A stretch of 64,000 bases of DNA, from assembly GCF_000730625.1 (NCBI RefSeq), contig NZ_BBIT01000013.1, positions 369,364 through 433,363 on the forward strand. The letters are read 5' to 3'. The DNA comes from Pseudomonas oryzihabitans NBRC 102199. GTDB lineage: Bacteria > Pseudomonadota > Gammaproteobacteria > Pseudomonadales > Pseudomonadaceae. Below the pieces are notes generated by a model. The model saw only the letters and a list, made by a program, of their open reading frames with translations, had not been told where the DNA came from and made no database searches. Within the stretch, counting starts at the first letter, position 1; each line of letters starts with the position of its first letter. Of the stretch, positions 53,094-63,262 are shown piece by piece. The position numbers were made by a program, and so were the translations under genes.

Positions 53094-54672
53094 TGTCCCG
53101 GGCGCTGCTGGCCAGTTGCGGATAGTCCAGGGTGAAGTGCAGACCGCGACTCTCCTGGCGGGCGAGAGCGCTTTCGATGATCAGCTCCGCCACCTGCGCC
53201 AGGTTGCGCAGTTCGATCAGGTCGCGACTGACCCTGTAGTTGCTGTAGAACTCGTCGATCTCGTCCATCAGCAGGCGAATGCGATGGCGGGCGCGCACCA
53301 GCCGCTTGGTGGTGCGCACGATGCCGACATAGTCCCACATGAAGCGCCGCAACTCGTCCCAGTTGTGGGCGATCACCACGTCCTCGTCCGAGTCCGTCAC
53401 CTGGCTGGCGTCCCAGTCGGGCAGGTCGTGCGGCATGGCGATCTCGGCCGCTTGCGCCTGGATGTCCAGCGCCGCCGAGCGGGCATAGACGAAGCACTCC
53501 AGCAGCGAATTGCTGGCCATGCGATTGGCACCGTGCAGACCGGTGCAGCTGGTTTCGCCAATGGCATAGAGGCCGCCGAGGTCCGCGCGCCCGTGCTGGT
53601 CGACGCGCACCCCGCCGCAGGTGTAGTGCGCGGCCGGCACCACCGGGATCGGATCCCGGGTGATGTCGATGCCCAGTTCCAAGCAACGGCGATAGACCGT
53701 GGGAAAGTGCTCCTGCACGAAGTCCGCCGGCTTGTGGCTGATGTCGAGAAAGACGCAATCGATGCCCAGGCGCTTCATCTCGTGGTCGATGGCGCGCGCC
53801 ACCACGTCGCGTGGGGCGAGATCGGCGCGGGGGTCGAAGCGCGGCATGAAGCGTTCGCCATCCGGCAGACGCAGGACGGCGCCTTCGCCACGCAGGGCTT
53901 CGGTGATCAGAAAGCTGCGCGCATGGGGGTGATAGAGGCAGGTGGGGTGGAACTGGTTGAATTCCAGGTTGGCCACCGAACAGCCGGCGCGCCAGGCCAT
54001 GGCGATGCCGTCGCCGCTGGCGCTGTCCTGATTGGTGCTATAGAGGTAGGCCTTGCTGGCGCCGCCGGTGGCCAGCACCGTGAAGCGCGCGTGCAGGGTA
54101 TCGACCTGGCCGCTGGTCCGGTCGAGCACATAGGCGCCCAGGCAACGCGCGCCCGGCCGGCCGAGCTTTTCCGTGGTGATCAGATCCACCGCCACCCGCT
54201 GACTGAGCAACTGGATGTTGGGCCGGCCTTCGGCGGTGCGCAGCAGGGTGTCGAAGATGGCCATGCCGGTGGCATCGGCCGCGTGAATAATGCGCCGGTG
54301 GCTGTGGCCGCCTTCGCGGGTCAGGTGAAAGCCCAGGCCGCCCTTGCCGGCGTCCTGCTCGCGGGTGAAGGGCACGCCCTGGTCGATCAGCCACTGCATG
54401 GCCTCGCGGCTGTGCTCGACGGTGAAGCGCACGGCGCCTTCGTCACACAGCCCGGCGCCCGCGACTAGGGTATCCTGCACGTGCGCCTCGACGGTGTCGC
54501 CTTCGTCCAGTACCGCGGCGACGCCACCCTGCGCCCAGTAGGTCGAACCATGCGCCAATTCGCCCTTGCTCAAGACCGCGATGGACAGCGTCGCCGGTAG
54601 ATTGAGCGCGAGCGTCAGGCCCGCGGCGCCACTGCCGATTACCAGGACATCGAATTCCAGATGACGCGCCAT
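53050..54672 (-). CDS. nadB: L-aspartate oxidase
   Basis: FAD enzyme that oxidises L-aspartate to iminoaspartate, the first step of NAD synthesis. The 540-residue product has the dinucleotide-binding [13 protein letters not shown] near residue 12, [18 protein letters not shown], the [14 protein letters not shown] active-site loop, HPTCLYHP, and [14 protein letters not shown]. The helical C-terminal domain has [10 protein letters not shown]. It is next to, and divergent from, algU, as in other pseudomonads. Confidence 0.97.
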   Translation of the reverse strand: MARHLEFDVLVIGSGAAGLTLALNLPATLSIAVLSKGELAHGSTYWAQGGVAAVLDEGDTVEAHVQDTLVAGAGLCDEGAVRFTVEHSREAMQWLIDQGVPFTREQDAGKGGLGFHLTREGGHSHRRIIHAADATGMAIFDTLLRTAEGRPNIQLLSQRVAVDLITTEKLGRPGARCLGAYVLDRTSGQVDTLHARFTVLATGGASKAYLYSTNQDSASGDGIAMAWRAGCSVANLEFNQFHPTCLYHPHARSFLITEALRGEGAVLRLPDGERFMPRFDPRADLAPRDVVARAIDHEMKRLGIDCVFLDISHKPADFVQEHFPTVYRRCLELGIDITRDPIPVVPAAHYTCGGVRVDQHGRADLGGLYAIGETSCTGLHGANRMASNSLLECFVYARSAALDIQAQAAEIAMPHDLPDWDASQVTDSDEDVVIAHNWDELRRFMWDYVGIVRTTKRLVRARHRIRLLMDEIDEFYSNYRVSRDLIELRNLAQVAELIIESALARQESRGLHFTLDYPQLASSARDTILAPRTGAERSEV

Positions 54673-54748
54673 GACGTTTCCTTCTCACCGGGACGGCGAG
54701 TATAGGAACAAGGCGGCTGACGGCATAGCCATCGGATGGATCGGCAGG

Positions 54749-54776
54749 GAACTCGCGGGCGTCAGGCGGGGTCTAT
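54749..54776 (+). promoter_or_regulatory. candidate AlgU autoregulatory promoter
   Basis: GAACTC (54749-54754), 17 bp, then TCTAT (54772-54776). The AlgU consensus is GAACTT-N16/17-TCTNA, so nine of eleven consensus positions are close or identical and the spacing is correct. Transcription would begin near 54782, giving a leader of about 135 nt before GTG 54918. AlgU is known to drive its own operon. Confidence 0.55.
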
Positions 54777-54917
54777 GTACAGATAATTGCTCATCCGTGC
54801 GGCCGGAACGCCAAGACGAGAATGGGCCATCTGCCAAAGCTAATTCAGTGACACCCAGGAGCGATCAGCAGCCATCTTAGTGCTCGCTCATCAACTGCTG
54901 TGGAGGGGAGAACTTTC

Positions 54918-55583
54918 GTGCAACAGCCCAGTCTAGCAGCGCGCGTCGATAGTGAAAGCAAGGACGATACCGAGCTGCAAGCCAAGGACAGCAAGCAAGC
55001 CCTGCCCACCCAGGAGCAGGATCAACAACTGGTCGAGCGCGTACAGCGCGGCGACAAGCGTGCCTTCGATCTGCTGGTGCTCAAGTATCAGCACAAGATT
55101 CTCGGTCTGATCGTGCGTTTCGTCCACGATACCCAGGAAGCCCAGGACGTCGCTCAGGAGGCTTTCATCAAAGCCTATCGCGCGCTCGGGAACTTCCGTG
55201 GCGATAGTGCTTTCTACACCTGGCTCTATCGCATTGCCATCAACACGGCAAAGAACCATCTGGTTGCCCGGGGTCGTCGTCCACCGGACAGCGACGTCAG
55301 TGCCGAAGATGCGGAATTTTATGAAGGGGACCATGCTCTAAAGGATATCGAGTCCCCAGAGCGGTCCCTTTTGCGGGATGAGATCGAGGCCACCGTGCAT
55401 CGGACCATCCAGCAGCTCCCGGAAGATCTGCGCACCGCGCTGACCCTTCGTGAGTTCGAAGGCCTCAGCTACGAGGACATTGCGAACGTCATGCAATGTC
55501 CGGTGGGAACGGTCCGGTCTCGGATTTTCCGAGCTCGGGAAGCGATAGACAAAGCATTGCAGCCCCTGCTGCGTGATGCATAG
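54918..55583 (+). CDS. algU: extracytoplasmic-function sigma factor AlgU with N-terminal extension
   Basis: Envelope-stress sigma factor. Residues from about 30 onward match AlgU nearly throughout: TQEQDQQLVERVQRGDKRAF, sigma-2 region LKYQHKILGLIVRFVHD and DVAQEAFIKAYRALGNFRG, and sigma-4 LREFEGLSYEDIANVMQCPVGTVRSRIFRAR (given here as landmarks). The canonical protein begins at MLTQEQDQ and has 193 residues. Here no ATG, GTG or TTG exists at that point (the codon is CTG without a ribosome-binding site). The only good start is GTG 54918, 7 bp behind GGGGAG, giving 221 residues with a hydrophilic extension (SESKDDTELQAKDSKQ). Confidence 0.93.
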   Translation: MQQPSLAARVDSESKDDTELQAKDSKQALPTQEQDQQLVERVQRGDKRAFDLLVLKYQHKILGLIVRFVHDTQEAQDVAQEAFIKAYRALGNFRGDSAFYTWLYRIAINTAKNHLVARGRRPPDSDVSAEDAEFYEGDHALKDIESPERSLLRDEIEATVHRTIQQLPEDLRTALTLREFEGLSYEDIANVMQCPVGTVRSRIFRAREAIDKALQPLLRDA

Positions 55584-55616
55584 ACAGCGGCGACAGCTTT
55601 TAGAGAGGTAATACGT

Positions 55617-56144
55617 ATGAGTCGTGAAGCCCTGCTGGAATCCCTGTCCGCTGTTATGGATAACGAAGCGGACGAATTCGAAACCCGGCGTGTCATCGCC
55701 GAGGTCAGCAAGGACCCGGAACTGCGCGCCACCTGGTCGCGCTACGCCATGGTCAGCGCCGTGATTCGCGGTGAGCCCATGTTTCCAAATCTGGATATCG
55801 CCAAAGGCGTCACCACCACGCTGGAGCGTGATGAGGCCATCGCAGCCCCGGCAGCGCCCGTCGTTGCCCAGGCGCGCAAGAGTGGCTGGTCGAGCCTGGG
55901 TCGTGTCGCGGTCGCCGCGTCCGTGACCTTCGCCGTACTGGCAGGCGTGCGGATGTACAACCAGTCCGACGTCTCCACCCAGGGTCTGGCCCAGCAGGCG
56001 CCGAGCCAGCTGACTGTGCCGCAACCCGCGCGTAGCCCGGCCGTGCTGGCCAGCTTCAGCGAAGAAAGCACCAAGGCGAATGCCGAAGCCAAGGCTGATA
56101 AGCCGATGGCAGGTGAAAAGCAGGAAGCCCCTGCCCAGCGTTGA
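55617..56144 (+). CDS. mucA: anti-sigma factor MucA lacking the MucB-binding C terminus
   Basis: Inner-membrane anti-sigma factor holding AlgU. The 175 residues include the cytoplasmic AlgU-binding domain (SREALLESLSAVMDNEADEFE; ATWSRYAMVSAV), one membrane segment (about 95-113) and a short periplasmic tail. PAVLASFSEE at 141-150 corresponds to the P. aeruginosa PAVLAGYSEE region, where the protease AlgW cuts. After it P. aeruginosa MucA (194 residues) has a conserved region binding MucB. Here there is only a Lys/Ala/Glu-rich tail (KANAEAKADKPMAGEKQE) and a stop. A strong terminator follows. Confidence 0.93.
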   Translation: MSREALLESLSAVMDNEADEFETRRVIAEVSKDPELRATWSRYAMVSAVIRGEPMFPNLDIAKGVTTTLERDEAIAAPAAPVVAQARKSGWSSLGRVAVAASVTFAVLAGVRMYNQSDVSTQGLAQQAPSQLTVPQPARSPAVLASFSEESTKANAEAKADKPMAGEKQEAPAQR

Positions 56145-56162
56145 TTCGCTGGCTTCACCTCG

Positions 56163-56202
56163 AAACGGTGTCCGGACTCTGTTCCGGGCGCCGTTTTTTT
56201 TT
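56163..56202 (+). terminator. Rho-independent terminator directly behind mucA
   Basis: CGGTGTCCGG (56166-56175), an 8-nt loop and CCGGGCGCCG (56184-56193) pair along ten positions with two G-U pairs, flanked by A-T pairs and followed by nine Ts (56194-56202). It separates algU-mucA from mucD, which in P. aeruginosa are in one operon. Confidence 0.88.
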
Positions 56203-56231
56203 GCCTGCCGGATGTCCGGATGGAGCGCAAA

Positions 56232-56348
56232 ATGCTTCGAAAGCTATCGTTCAGCAAGGCCGTGCTATTTCTGCTGCCAGTCGTCTCTGACTGTGCCGCC
56301 GTTGCGGAGCAGGCAGGTCGCCAGCGATGTGTTCAAGTCATTGGATAG
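56232..56348 (+). pseudogene. 38-codon ORF resembling an isolated signal peptide; possible mucB remnant
   Basis: ATG 56232 follows GGAG with 6-bp spacing and opens a frame reading MLRKLSFSKAVLFLLP, then VVSDCAAVAEQAG, and ending QVIG before TAG at 56346-56348. It looks like a Sec signal peptide with a possible AVA cleavage site and almost no mature protein. It sits exactly where mucB would be. The closing VQVIG faintly recalls a VTVIG-like stretch near the C terminus of MucB proteins (from memory), which would fit an internal deletion. A functional micropeptide or mucD leader is also possible. Confidence 0.4.
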
Positions 56349-56365
56349 AGTGGAGCTGCACGCGC

Positions 56366-57790
56366 ATGCGCAATCTAAAGCATTACACGGCCGCCCTGAT
56401 GGGGCTCTGGCTGATGGGACTGACGGCCATGGCTCGGGCCGATCTGCCGGATTTCACCGGCCTGGTCGAGGCGGCATCTCCAGCGGTCGTCAACATCAGC
56501 ACCCGCCAGAAAATTCCTGAAGGTCGTGGCGCCGGCGCCATGACCATGCCCGATCTGGAAGGCCTGCCGCCGGGCATCCGTGAATTCTTCGAGCGCAGCA
56601 TCCCGCAGATGCCGCGCGGTCCCCGTGGCAAGCAGGAGCAGGCCCAGTCCCTGGGCTCGGGCTTCATCATCTCGCCCGATGGCTACATTCTGACCAACAA
56701 CCATGTGGTCGCCGATGCCGACGAGATCCTGGTACGGCTGTCCGACCGCAGTGATCACACCGCCAAGCTGATCGGCGCGGATCCCCGTACCGACGTCGCC
56801 CTGCTGAAAATCGACGCCAAGGACCTGCCCACCCTCAAGCTGGGCAATTCCGATCAGCTCAAGGTCGGTGAATGGGTCCTGGCCATCGGTTCGCCCTTCG
56901 GCTTCGATCACTCGGTCACCGCCGGTATCGTCAGCGCCAAGGGTCGCAGCCTGCCCAACGAAAGCTATGTGCCCTTCATCCAGACCGACGTGGCCATCAA
57001 CCCGGGCAACTCCGGCGGTCCGCTGTTCAACCTCAAGGGTGAGGTGGTCGGGATCAACTCGCAGATATTCACCCGCTCCGGTGGCTTCATGGGGCTATCC
57101 TTCGCCATTCCGATCGACGTCGCCATGAACGTGGCCAATCAGCTGAAGACCGATGGCAAGGTGAGCCGCGGCTGGCTGGGCGTGGTCATCCAGGAAGTGG
57201 ACAAGGATCTCGCCGAATCCTTCGGCCTGGATCGTCCGGCCGGTGCCCTGGTCGCCCAGACCCTGGACGACGGTCCCGCAGCCAAGAGCGGCATCAAGGT
57301 CGGCGACGTCATCCTCTCGGTCAATGGCCAGAAGATCGAGGAATCCGCCGACCTGCCGCACCTGATCGGCAATCTCAAGCCGGGTGCCAAGGCCGACATG
57401 GAGATCATCCGTGAAGGCAAGCGGCAAAACCTGAGCGTTACCGTGGGCGACATGCCCAAGGACGACCAGGCCGCTTCCGGCGGCGAGCGCGGGTCCGATC
57501 GGGCCAGCAATCGCCTGGGCATCGCCGTGGCCAACCTGACCGCCGAGCAGAAGAAGACCCTGGACATCCAGGGCGGCGTGGTCATCAACAAGCTCAGTGG
57601 CGACGGTCCTGCCGCGGCCATCGGCCTGCGTCCGGGCGACGTCATCACCCACCTCAACAATCAGCCCATCGAGTCCGCCGCGGCCTTCGAGAAGATCACC
57701 TCGGCACTGCCGGCAGGGCGCTCCATTTCGATGCGCGTGGTGCGTGAGGGTCGCGCCAGCTTCATCACCTTCAAACTGCCGGGCAAGTAA
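56366..57790 (+). CDS. mucD: periplasmic serine protease MucD (DegP/HtrA family)
   Basis: A 474-residue DegP-like protease/chaperone that removes misfolded envelope proteins and dampens AlgU signalling. It has a signal peptide (cleavage after MARA, near residue 25), a trypsin-like domain with catalytic triad His113 (TNNHVVAD), Asp143 (RTDVALLK) and Ser216 (NPGNSGGPL), and two PDZ domains (about 260-350 and 385-470). I chose ATG 56366 with GGAG 10 bp upstream; the longer frame from 56327 has no signal peptide at its start. No mucB or mucC precedes it. Confidence 0.95.
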   Translation: MRNLKHYTAALMGLWLMGLTAMARADLPDFTGLVEAASPAVVNISTRQKIPEGRGAGAMTMPDLEGLPPGIREFFERSIPQMPRGPRGKQEQAQSLGSGFIISPDGYILTNNHVVADADEILVRLSDRSDHTAKLIGADPRTDVALLKIDAKDLPTLKLGNSDQLKVGEWVLAIGSPFGFDHSVTAGIVSAKGRSLPNESYVPFIQTDVAINPGNSGGPLFNLKGEVVGINSQIFTRSGGFMGLSFAIPIDVAMNVANQLKTDGKVSRGWLGVVIQEVDKDLAESFGLDRPAGALVAQTLDDGPAAKSGIKVGDVILSVNGQKIEESADLPHLIGNLKPGAKADMEIIREGKRQNLSVTVGDMPKDDQAASGGERGSDRASNRLGIAVANLTAEQKKTLDIQGGVVINKLSGDGPAAAIGLRPGDVITHLNNQPIESAAAFEKITSALPAGRSISMRVVREGRASFITFKLPGK

Positions 57791-57808
57791 CGGCAGGGGA
57801 CAAGGCGA

Positions 57809-57834
57809 GGGGCAGGCGACTGCCCCTTCTTTTT
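57809..57834 (+). terminator. Rho-independent terminator behind mucD
   Basis: GGGGCAG (57809-57815), a GCGA loop and CTGCCCC (57820-57826) form a perfect 7-bp stem followed by TTCTTTTT. It lies 19 bp past the mucD stop, so lepA must have its own promoter within the next 100 bp. Confidence 0.85.
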
Positions 57835-57937
57835 GTCCGCTCGAACGGCGCGAGTCCCCTTGTTTGCCGCATTCAGGTAAACTCCCCCGCTATTTTCCCG
57901 GCGGATGTTCCGCTGCTGGCTATTCGAGTGCTGATTC

Positions 57938-59737
<1,800 letters not shown>

Positions 59738-59742
59738 AGCCC

Positions 59743-60597
59743 ATGTCCTGGAACTTCCCTCTGTTGCTGGTTCTCGCGGTCGCCGTCTGCGGCGCCCTGG
59801 CACTCATCGATCTGCTGGTGCTCGCACCGCGTCGTCGCAAGGCGATCCAGACCTACGGGCAGCAGGTCAGCGAGCCTGATCCCGCGGTACTGGAGCAGTT
59901 GAACAAGGAACCGGCCCTGGTCGAGTACGGGAAGTCGTTCTTTCCCGTCCTGGCCATCGTGCTGATCCTGAGATCCTTCCTGGTGGAGCCGTTCCAGATT
60001 CCTTCGGGCTCCATGAAGCCGACCCTGGAAGTGGGCGACTTCATCCTGGTGAACAAATTCGCCTACGGCATCCGCCTGCCGGTGATCGACCTCAAGGTCA
60101 TCCCGATCGGTGATCCGCAGCGTGGCGACGTCATGGTGTTCCGCTATCCCAGCGATCCCAGCGTCAACTACATCAAGCGCGTCATCGGGGTGCCGGGCGA
60201 TACCATCCGCTATACCAGCGACAAGCAGCTGTACATCAACGGCCAGCGCGTCAGCGAGGAACTGGTGGGTGACGAGCCGGGTTCGCTGGGCAGCGTCAAG
60301 CTGTTCAAGGAGCAGCTCGGCAAGGCCGAGCACCTGATCCGCGAAGAGATGACCCGCTACCGCATGGAGCCCGACCACGAATGGAAGGTGCCGGCCGGTC
60401 ACTACTTCATGATGGGTGACAACCGCGACAACTCCAACGACAGTCGCTACTGGGACGATCCCAACATTCCCCGTGACCTGCTCGGCATGGTTCCCGACCG
60501 CAACATCGTCGGCAAGGCCTTCGCCGTCTGGCTGAGCTGGCCGGAGCCCAAGCTGCAGAGCATGCCCACCCTGTCTCGCGTAGGTATCATCAGATGA
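59743..60597 (+). CDS. lepB: signal peptidase I
   Basis: Cleaves signal peptides of exported proteins at the outer face of the inner membrane. The 284-residue enzyme has two N-terminal membrane segments (about 5-27 and 66-82), then the Ser-Lys dyad: Ser90 in IPSGSMKPTL and Lys145 in NYIKRVIGVPGD, at the same numbers as E. coli LepB. MMGDNRDNSNDSRYWD is the conserved box near the C terminus. It overlaps the next gene by 4 bp. Confidence 0.97.
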   Translation: MSWNFPLLLVLAVAVCGALALIDLLVLAPRRRKAIQTYGQQVSEPDPAVLEQLNKEPALVEYGKSFFPVLAIVLILRSFLVEPFQIPSGSMKPTLEVGDFILVNKFAYGIRLPVIDLKVIPIGDPQRGDVMVFRYPSDPSVNYIKRVIGVPGDTIRYTSDKQLYINGQRVSEELVGDEPGSLGSVKLFKEQLGKAEHLIREEMTRYRMEPDHEWKVPAGHYFMMGDNRDNSNDSRYWDDPNIPRDLLGMVPDRNIVGKAFAVWLSWPEPKLQSMPTLSRVGIIR

Positions 60598-60989
60598 ATG
60601 AACGCAGAGTGTCCGGTCGTCCGTCGCGTCAGCAGGGGCTGTCGTTTCTCGGTGGTCTGCTCGCACTCTGCGTCATCGCCTTCCTGGCCAGTACGGCCAT
60701 GAAGCTCGTGCCGCATTACCTGGACTACAATGCTCTGACCAAGGTCATCGAATCCATCGGCGACAACCCCGATAACCAGATTCGCAGCGTGTCCGACGTC
60801 TACAGCTACGTGGGGAAGGGTATGCAGGTGAACGACATCCGTGATCTCGATCTGCAAAAGGCCATGCGCGTCGAAGCCGACGGCAACCACCTGCAGATCC
60901 ACCTCGACTATGAAAAACGTGAACACCTGATCCGCAACATCGATCTGGTCGTTCGTTTCAATCGTGATTTCCGTATAAATCTCCCGTGA
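60594..60989 (+). CDS. DUF4845 membrane-anchored protein
   Basis: A 131-residue protein with one N-terminal membrane segment ([18 protein letters not shown], about 15-35) and a small extracytoplasmic domain. It is regularly found between lepB and rnc in Pseudomonas (PA0769). The function is unknown. The N terminus ([14 protein letters not shown]) resembles a pilin-type class III signal, but the upstream cleavage Gly context is not convincing. Overlaps both lepB and rnc by 4 bp. Confidence 0.82.
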   Translation: MNERRVSGRPSRQQGLSFLGGLLALCVIAFLASTAMKLVPHYLDYNALTKVIESIGDNPDNQIRSVSDVYSYVGKGMQVNDIRDLDLQKAMRVEADGNHLQIHLDYEKREHLIRNIDLVVRFNRDFRINLP

Positions 60990-61675
60990 CATTATCTCTA
61001 GATCGCCTCGAGCGTCGGCTGGGTTATACCTTCAAGGACCCGGACCTGATGCTGCTCGCCCTCACGCACCGCAGCTTTGCCGGTCGCAACAACGAACGCC
61101 TCGAATTCCTCGGCGACGCCATCCTCAACTTCATCATCGGCGAAGCCCTCTACGATCATTTCCCCCAGGCCCGCGAAGGCCAGCTGTCCCGTCTGCGCGC
61201 CAAGCTGGTGAAAGGCGAGACCCTGGCCTTGCTGGCGCGCAGCTTCGAGCTGGGTGACTACCTGCGCCTGGGGTCCGGTGAGCTGAAGAGCGGCGGCTTC
61301 CGTCGCGAATCCATTCTTGCCGATGCCATGGAAGCCCTGATCGGCGGCATCTATCTGGATGCCGGCATGGATGCGGCCAAGGATCGGGTCATGGCCTGGC
61401 TCGGCCCGCAACTGCGCGAACTGACGCCAGTGGATACCAACAAGGATCCCAAGACCCGCCTGCAGGAGTTTCTCCAGGCGCGGGCGTGCGACCTGCCGCG
61501 CTACGAGGTGGTCGCCATCGAAGGAGAGCCCCATTGCCGGGTCTTCTTTGTCGAATGCGAGATCGCCATGCTCAACGAAAAGACGACGGGGCAGGGCGCC
61601 AGTCGCCGTATCGCCGAACAGATAGCCGCCTCGGCGGCCTTGATCGCCCTGGGCGTGGAGAATGGTCATGAATGA
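60986..61675 (+). CDS. rnc: ribonuclease III
   Basis: Double-strand-specific endonuclease that processes rRNA precursors and structured mRNAs. The 229-residue protein starts with GTG 60986, has the signature [12 protein letters not shown] with catalytic Glu40 and Asp44, a second acidic site near [13 protein letters not shown] (Glu), and a C-terminal dsRNA-binding domain (about 155-225, [22 protein letters not shown] in segments). It overlaps era by 8 bp. Confidence 0.96.
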   Translation: MTLSLDRLERRLGYTFKDPDLMLLALTHRSFAGRNNERLEFLGDAILNFIIGEALYDHFPQAREGQLSRLRAKLVKGETLALLARSFELGDYLRLGSGELKSGGFRRESILADAMEALIGGIYLDAGMDAAKDRVMAWLGPQLRELTPVDTNKDPKTRLQEFLQARACDLPRYEVVAIEGEPHCRVFFVECEIAMLNEKTTGQGASRRIAEQIAASAALIALGVENGHE

Positions 61676-62573
61676 TGAGCTGAAGGCATCGCGGTGCGGC
61701 TACGTCGCCATCGTCGGCCGTCCCAACGTCGGCAAGTCCACGCTGCTCAACCATATCCTCGGGCAGAAGCTGGCCATCACCTCGCGCAAGCCGCAGACCA
61801 CCCGGCACAACATGCTCGGCATCAAGACCGAGGGTGAGGTGCAGACCATCTATGTGGATACCCCCGGTCTGCACAAGGAAAACCAGAAGGCGCTCAACCG
61901 CTTCATGAACAAGACGGCCGTCACCGCCCTGCGCGATGTGGACGTCGTGGTGTTCGTGGTCGATCGTACCCGCTGGACCGACGAAGACCAGATGGTGCTG
62001 GAGCGGGTCCGCTTCGTGAAGTGCCCGGTGCTGCTCGCCGTCAACAAGATGGATCGTCTGGAAGACAAGGCCGACATGCTGCCGCACCTGCAGTGGTTGC
62101 AGGAGCAATTGCCGGAAGCCACGCTCATTCCGATCTCCGCCCAGCACGGCCACAATCTCGATGCCCTCGAAGAGCTGGTCGCCGAGCGCCTGCCGGAGGG
62201 TGAGCACTTCTTCCCCGAAGACCAGATCACCGACCGATCCAGTCGTTTCCTCGCGGCTGAGCTGATCCGCGAAAAGATCATGCGTCAGCTGGGGGCGGAA
62301 TTGCCCTACCAGGTCGCCGTCGAGATCGAGGAATTCAAGTACGACAACGGGGTACTGCACATCCACGGCCTGATCCTGGTCGAGCGCGATGGCCAGAAGA
62401 AGATCCTCATCGGCCAGGCCGGCGAGCGCATCAAGCGCATCGGCCAGGAAGCCCGCCAGGACATGGAAACCCTGTTCGACGCCAAGGTCATGCTCAATCT
62501 CTGGGTCAAGGTCAAAGGCGGCTGGTCCGATGACGAGCGCGCCCTGCGCTCTCTGGGTTATTCCGACCTCTAG
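61668..62573 (+). CDS. era: GTPase Era
   Basis: Essential GTPase that checks 16S rRNA 3'-end maturation and 30S assembly. The 301-residue protein has G1 [16 protein letters not shown]2 [12 protein letters not shown]3 YVDTPGLH, G4 AVNKMDRL and G5 PISAQHG, then a C-terminal KH domain ([28 protein letters not shown] in segments). ATG 61668 is preferred to ATG 61662 because GTGGAG is then 7 bp upstream. Confidence 0.96.
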   Translation: MNDELKASRCGYVAIVGRPNVGKSTLLNHILGQKLAITSRKPQTTRHNMLGIKTEGEVQTIYVDTPGLHKENQKALNRFMNKTAVTALRDVDVVVFVVDRTRWTDEDQMVLERVRFVKCPVLLAVNKMDRLEDKADMLPHLQWLQEQLPEATLIPISAQHGHNLDALEELVAERLPEGEHFFPEDQITDRSSRFLAAELIREKIMRQLGAELPYQVAVEIEEFKYDNGVLHIHGLILVERDGQKKILIGQAGERIKRIGQEARQDMETLFDAKVMLNLWVKVKGGWSDDERALRSLGYSDL

Positions 62574-62575
62574 CG

Positions 62576-63259
62576 ATGCAGGCGTCCGAGCCGCTGTTCG
62601 TCCTGCATGCGCGTCCCTATCGGGAAAGCAGTGCGCTGGTGGATGTGTTCGGCGCCTTCGGCCGGGTCCGTACGGTGTTGCGCGCGGCCCGCTCCCGCTC
62701 CGGAAGTCTGGCCAGGCCCTTCATTCCCCTCGAGGCTCAGCTCAGTGGGCGAGGGGAGCTGAAGAATCTGCAAAAGGTGGCGGCCCTGGCGCCACCCTAT
62801 CTGCTCCAGGGGCAGGCGCTGTTCAGCGGTTTCTATCTGAATGAGCTGCTGGTCCGGCTACTGCCCGCCGAAGATCCCTATCCCGCGCTCTTCGAACTCT
62901 ATGGTCTGACCCTGGCGGCCCTCGCCCAGGGGCGACCGGTCGAGCCCCTGCTGCGTACCTTCGAATGGCGCCTGCTCGACCTGCTGGGCTACGGCTTCTC
63001 GCTGTCGCTGGCGCTGGATGGCCAGGCCATCGACGCCCAGCGCCTCTATCGCTTCATTCCGGATCAGGGCTTCGAAGCCGTCGACGAAGTTCGCCCGGGC
63101 TGTCTGGCCGGCGCGGAAATCCTGGCACTGGAGCGTGGCGAGTGGGACGATCCCACCGTAGTCCGCGCTGCCAAGCGCCTGATGCGTCAGGCCCTGGCGC
63201 CGCACCTGGGCAGCAAACCCCTGATGAGTCGCGAATTGTTCGCCAAGCCAAGTGAATAA
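62576..63259 (+). CDS. recO: DNA repair protein RecO
   Basis: Helps load RecA at gaps together with RecR. The 227-residue protein has an N-terminal OB fold (LFVLHARPYRESSALVDVFGAFGRVRTVLRAARS in segments) and a helical C-terminal domain with LNELLVRLLPAEDPYPALFELY and FEWRLLDLLGYG. The zinc-site Cys cluster of some RecO proteins is missing, as in other pseudomonads. Starts 3 bp after the era stop. Confidence 0.94.
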   Translation: MQASEPLFVLHARPYRESSALVDVFGAFGRVRTVLRAARSRSGSLARPFIPLEAQLSGRGELKNLQKVAALAPPYLLQGQALFSGFYLNELLVRLLPAEDPYPALFELYGLTLAALAQGRPVEPLLRTFEWRLLDLLGYGFSLSLALDGQAIDAQRLYRFIPDQGFEAVDEVRPGCLAGAEILALERGEWDDPTVVRAAKRLMRQALAPHLGSKPLMSRELFAKPSE

Positions 63260-63262
63260 GCC

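Noticed and set aside
54809..54839. Second AlgU-like promoter (GAACGC, 18 bp, TCTGCC) before algU
   Set aside because: Both boxes deviate and the spacing is one or two bases too long; the site at 54749-54776 is clearly better.
60594..60660. DUF4845 protein as a minor pilin
   Set aside because: The N terminus vaguely resembles a pilin signal, but the Gly/Phe-Thr-Leu cleavage pattern is not present and the locus has no pilus genes.
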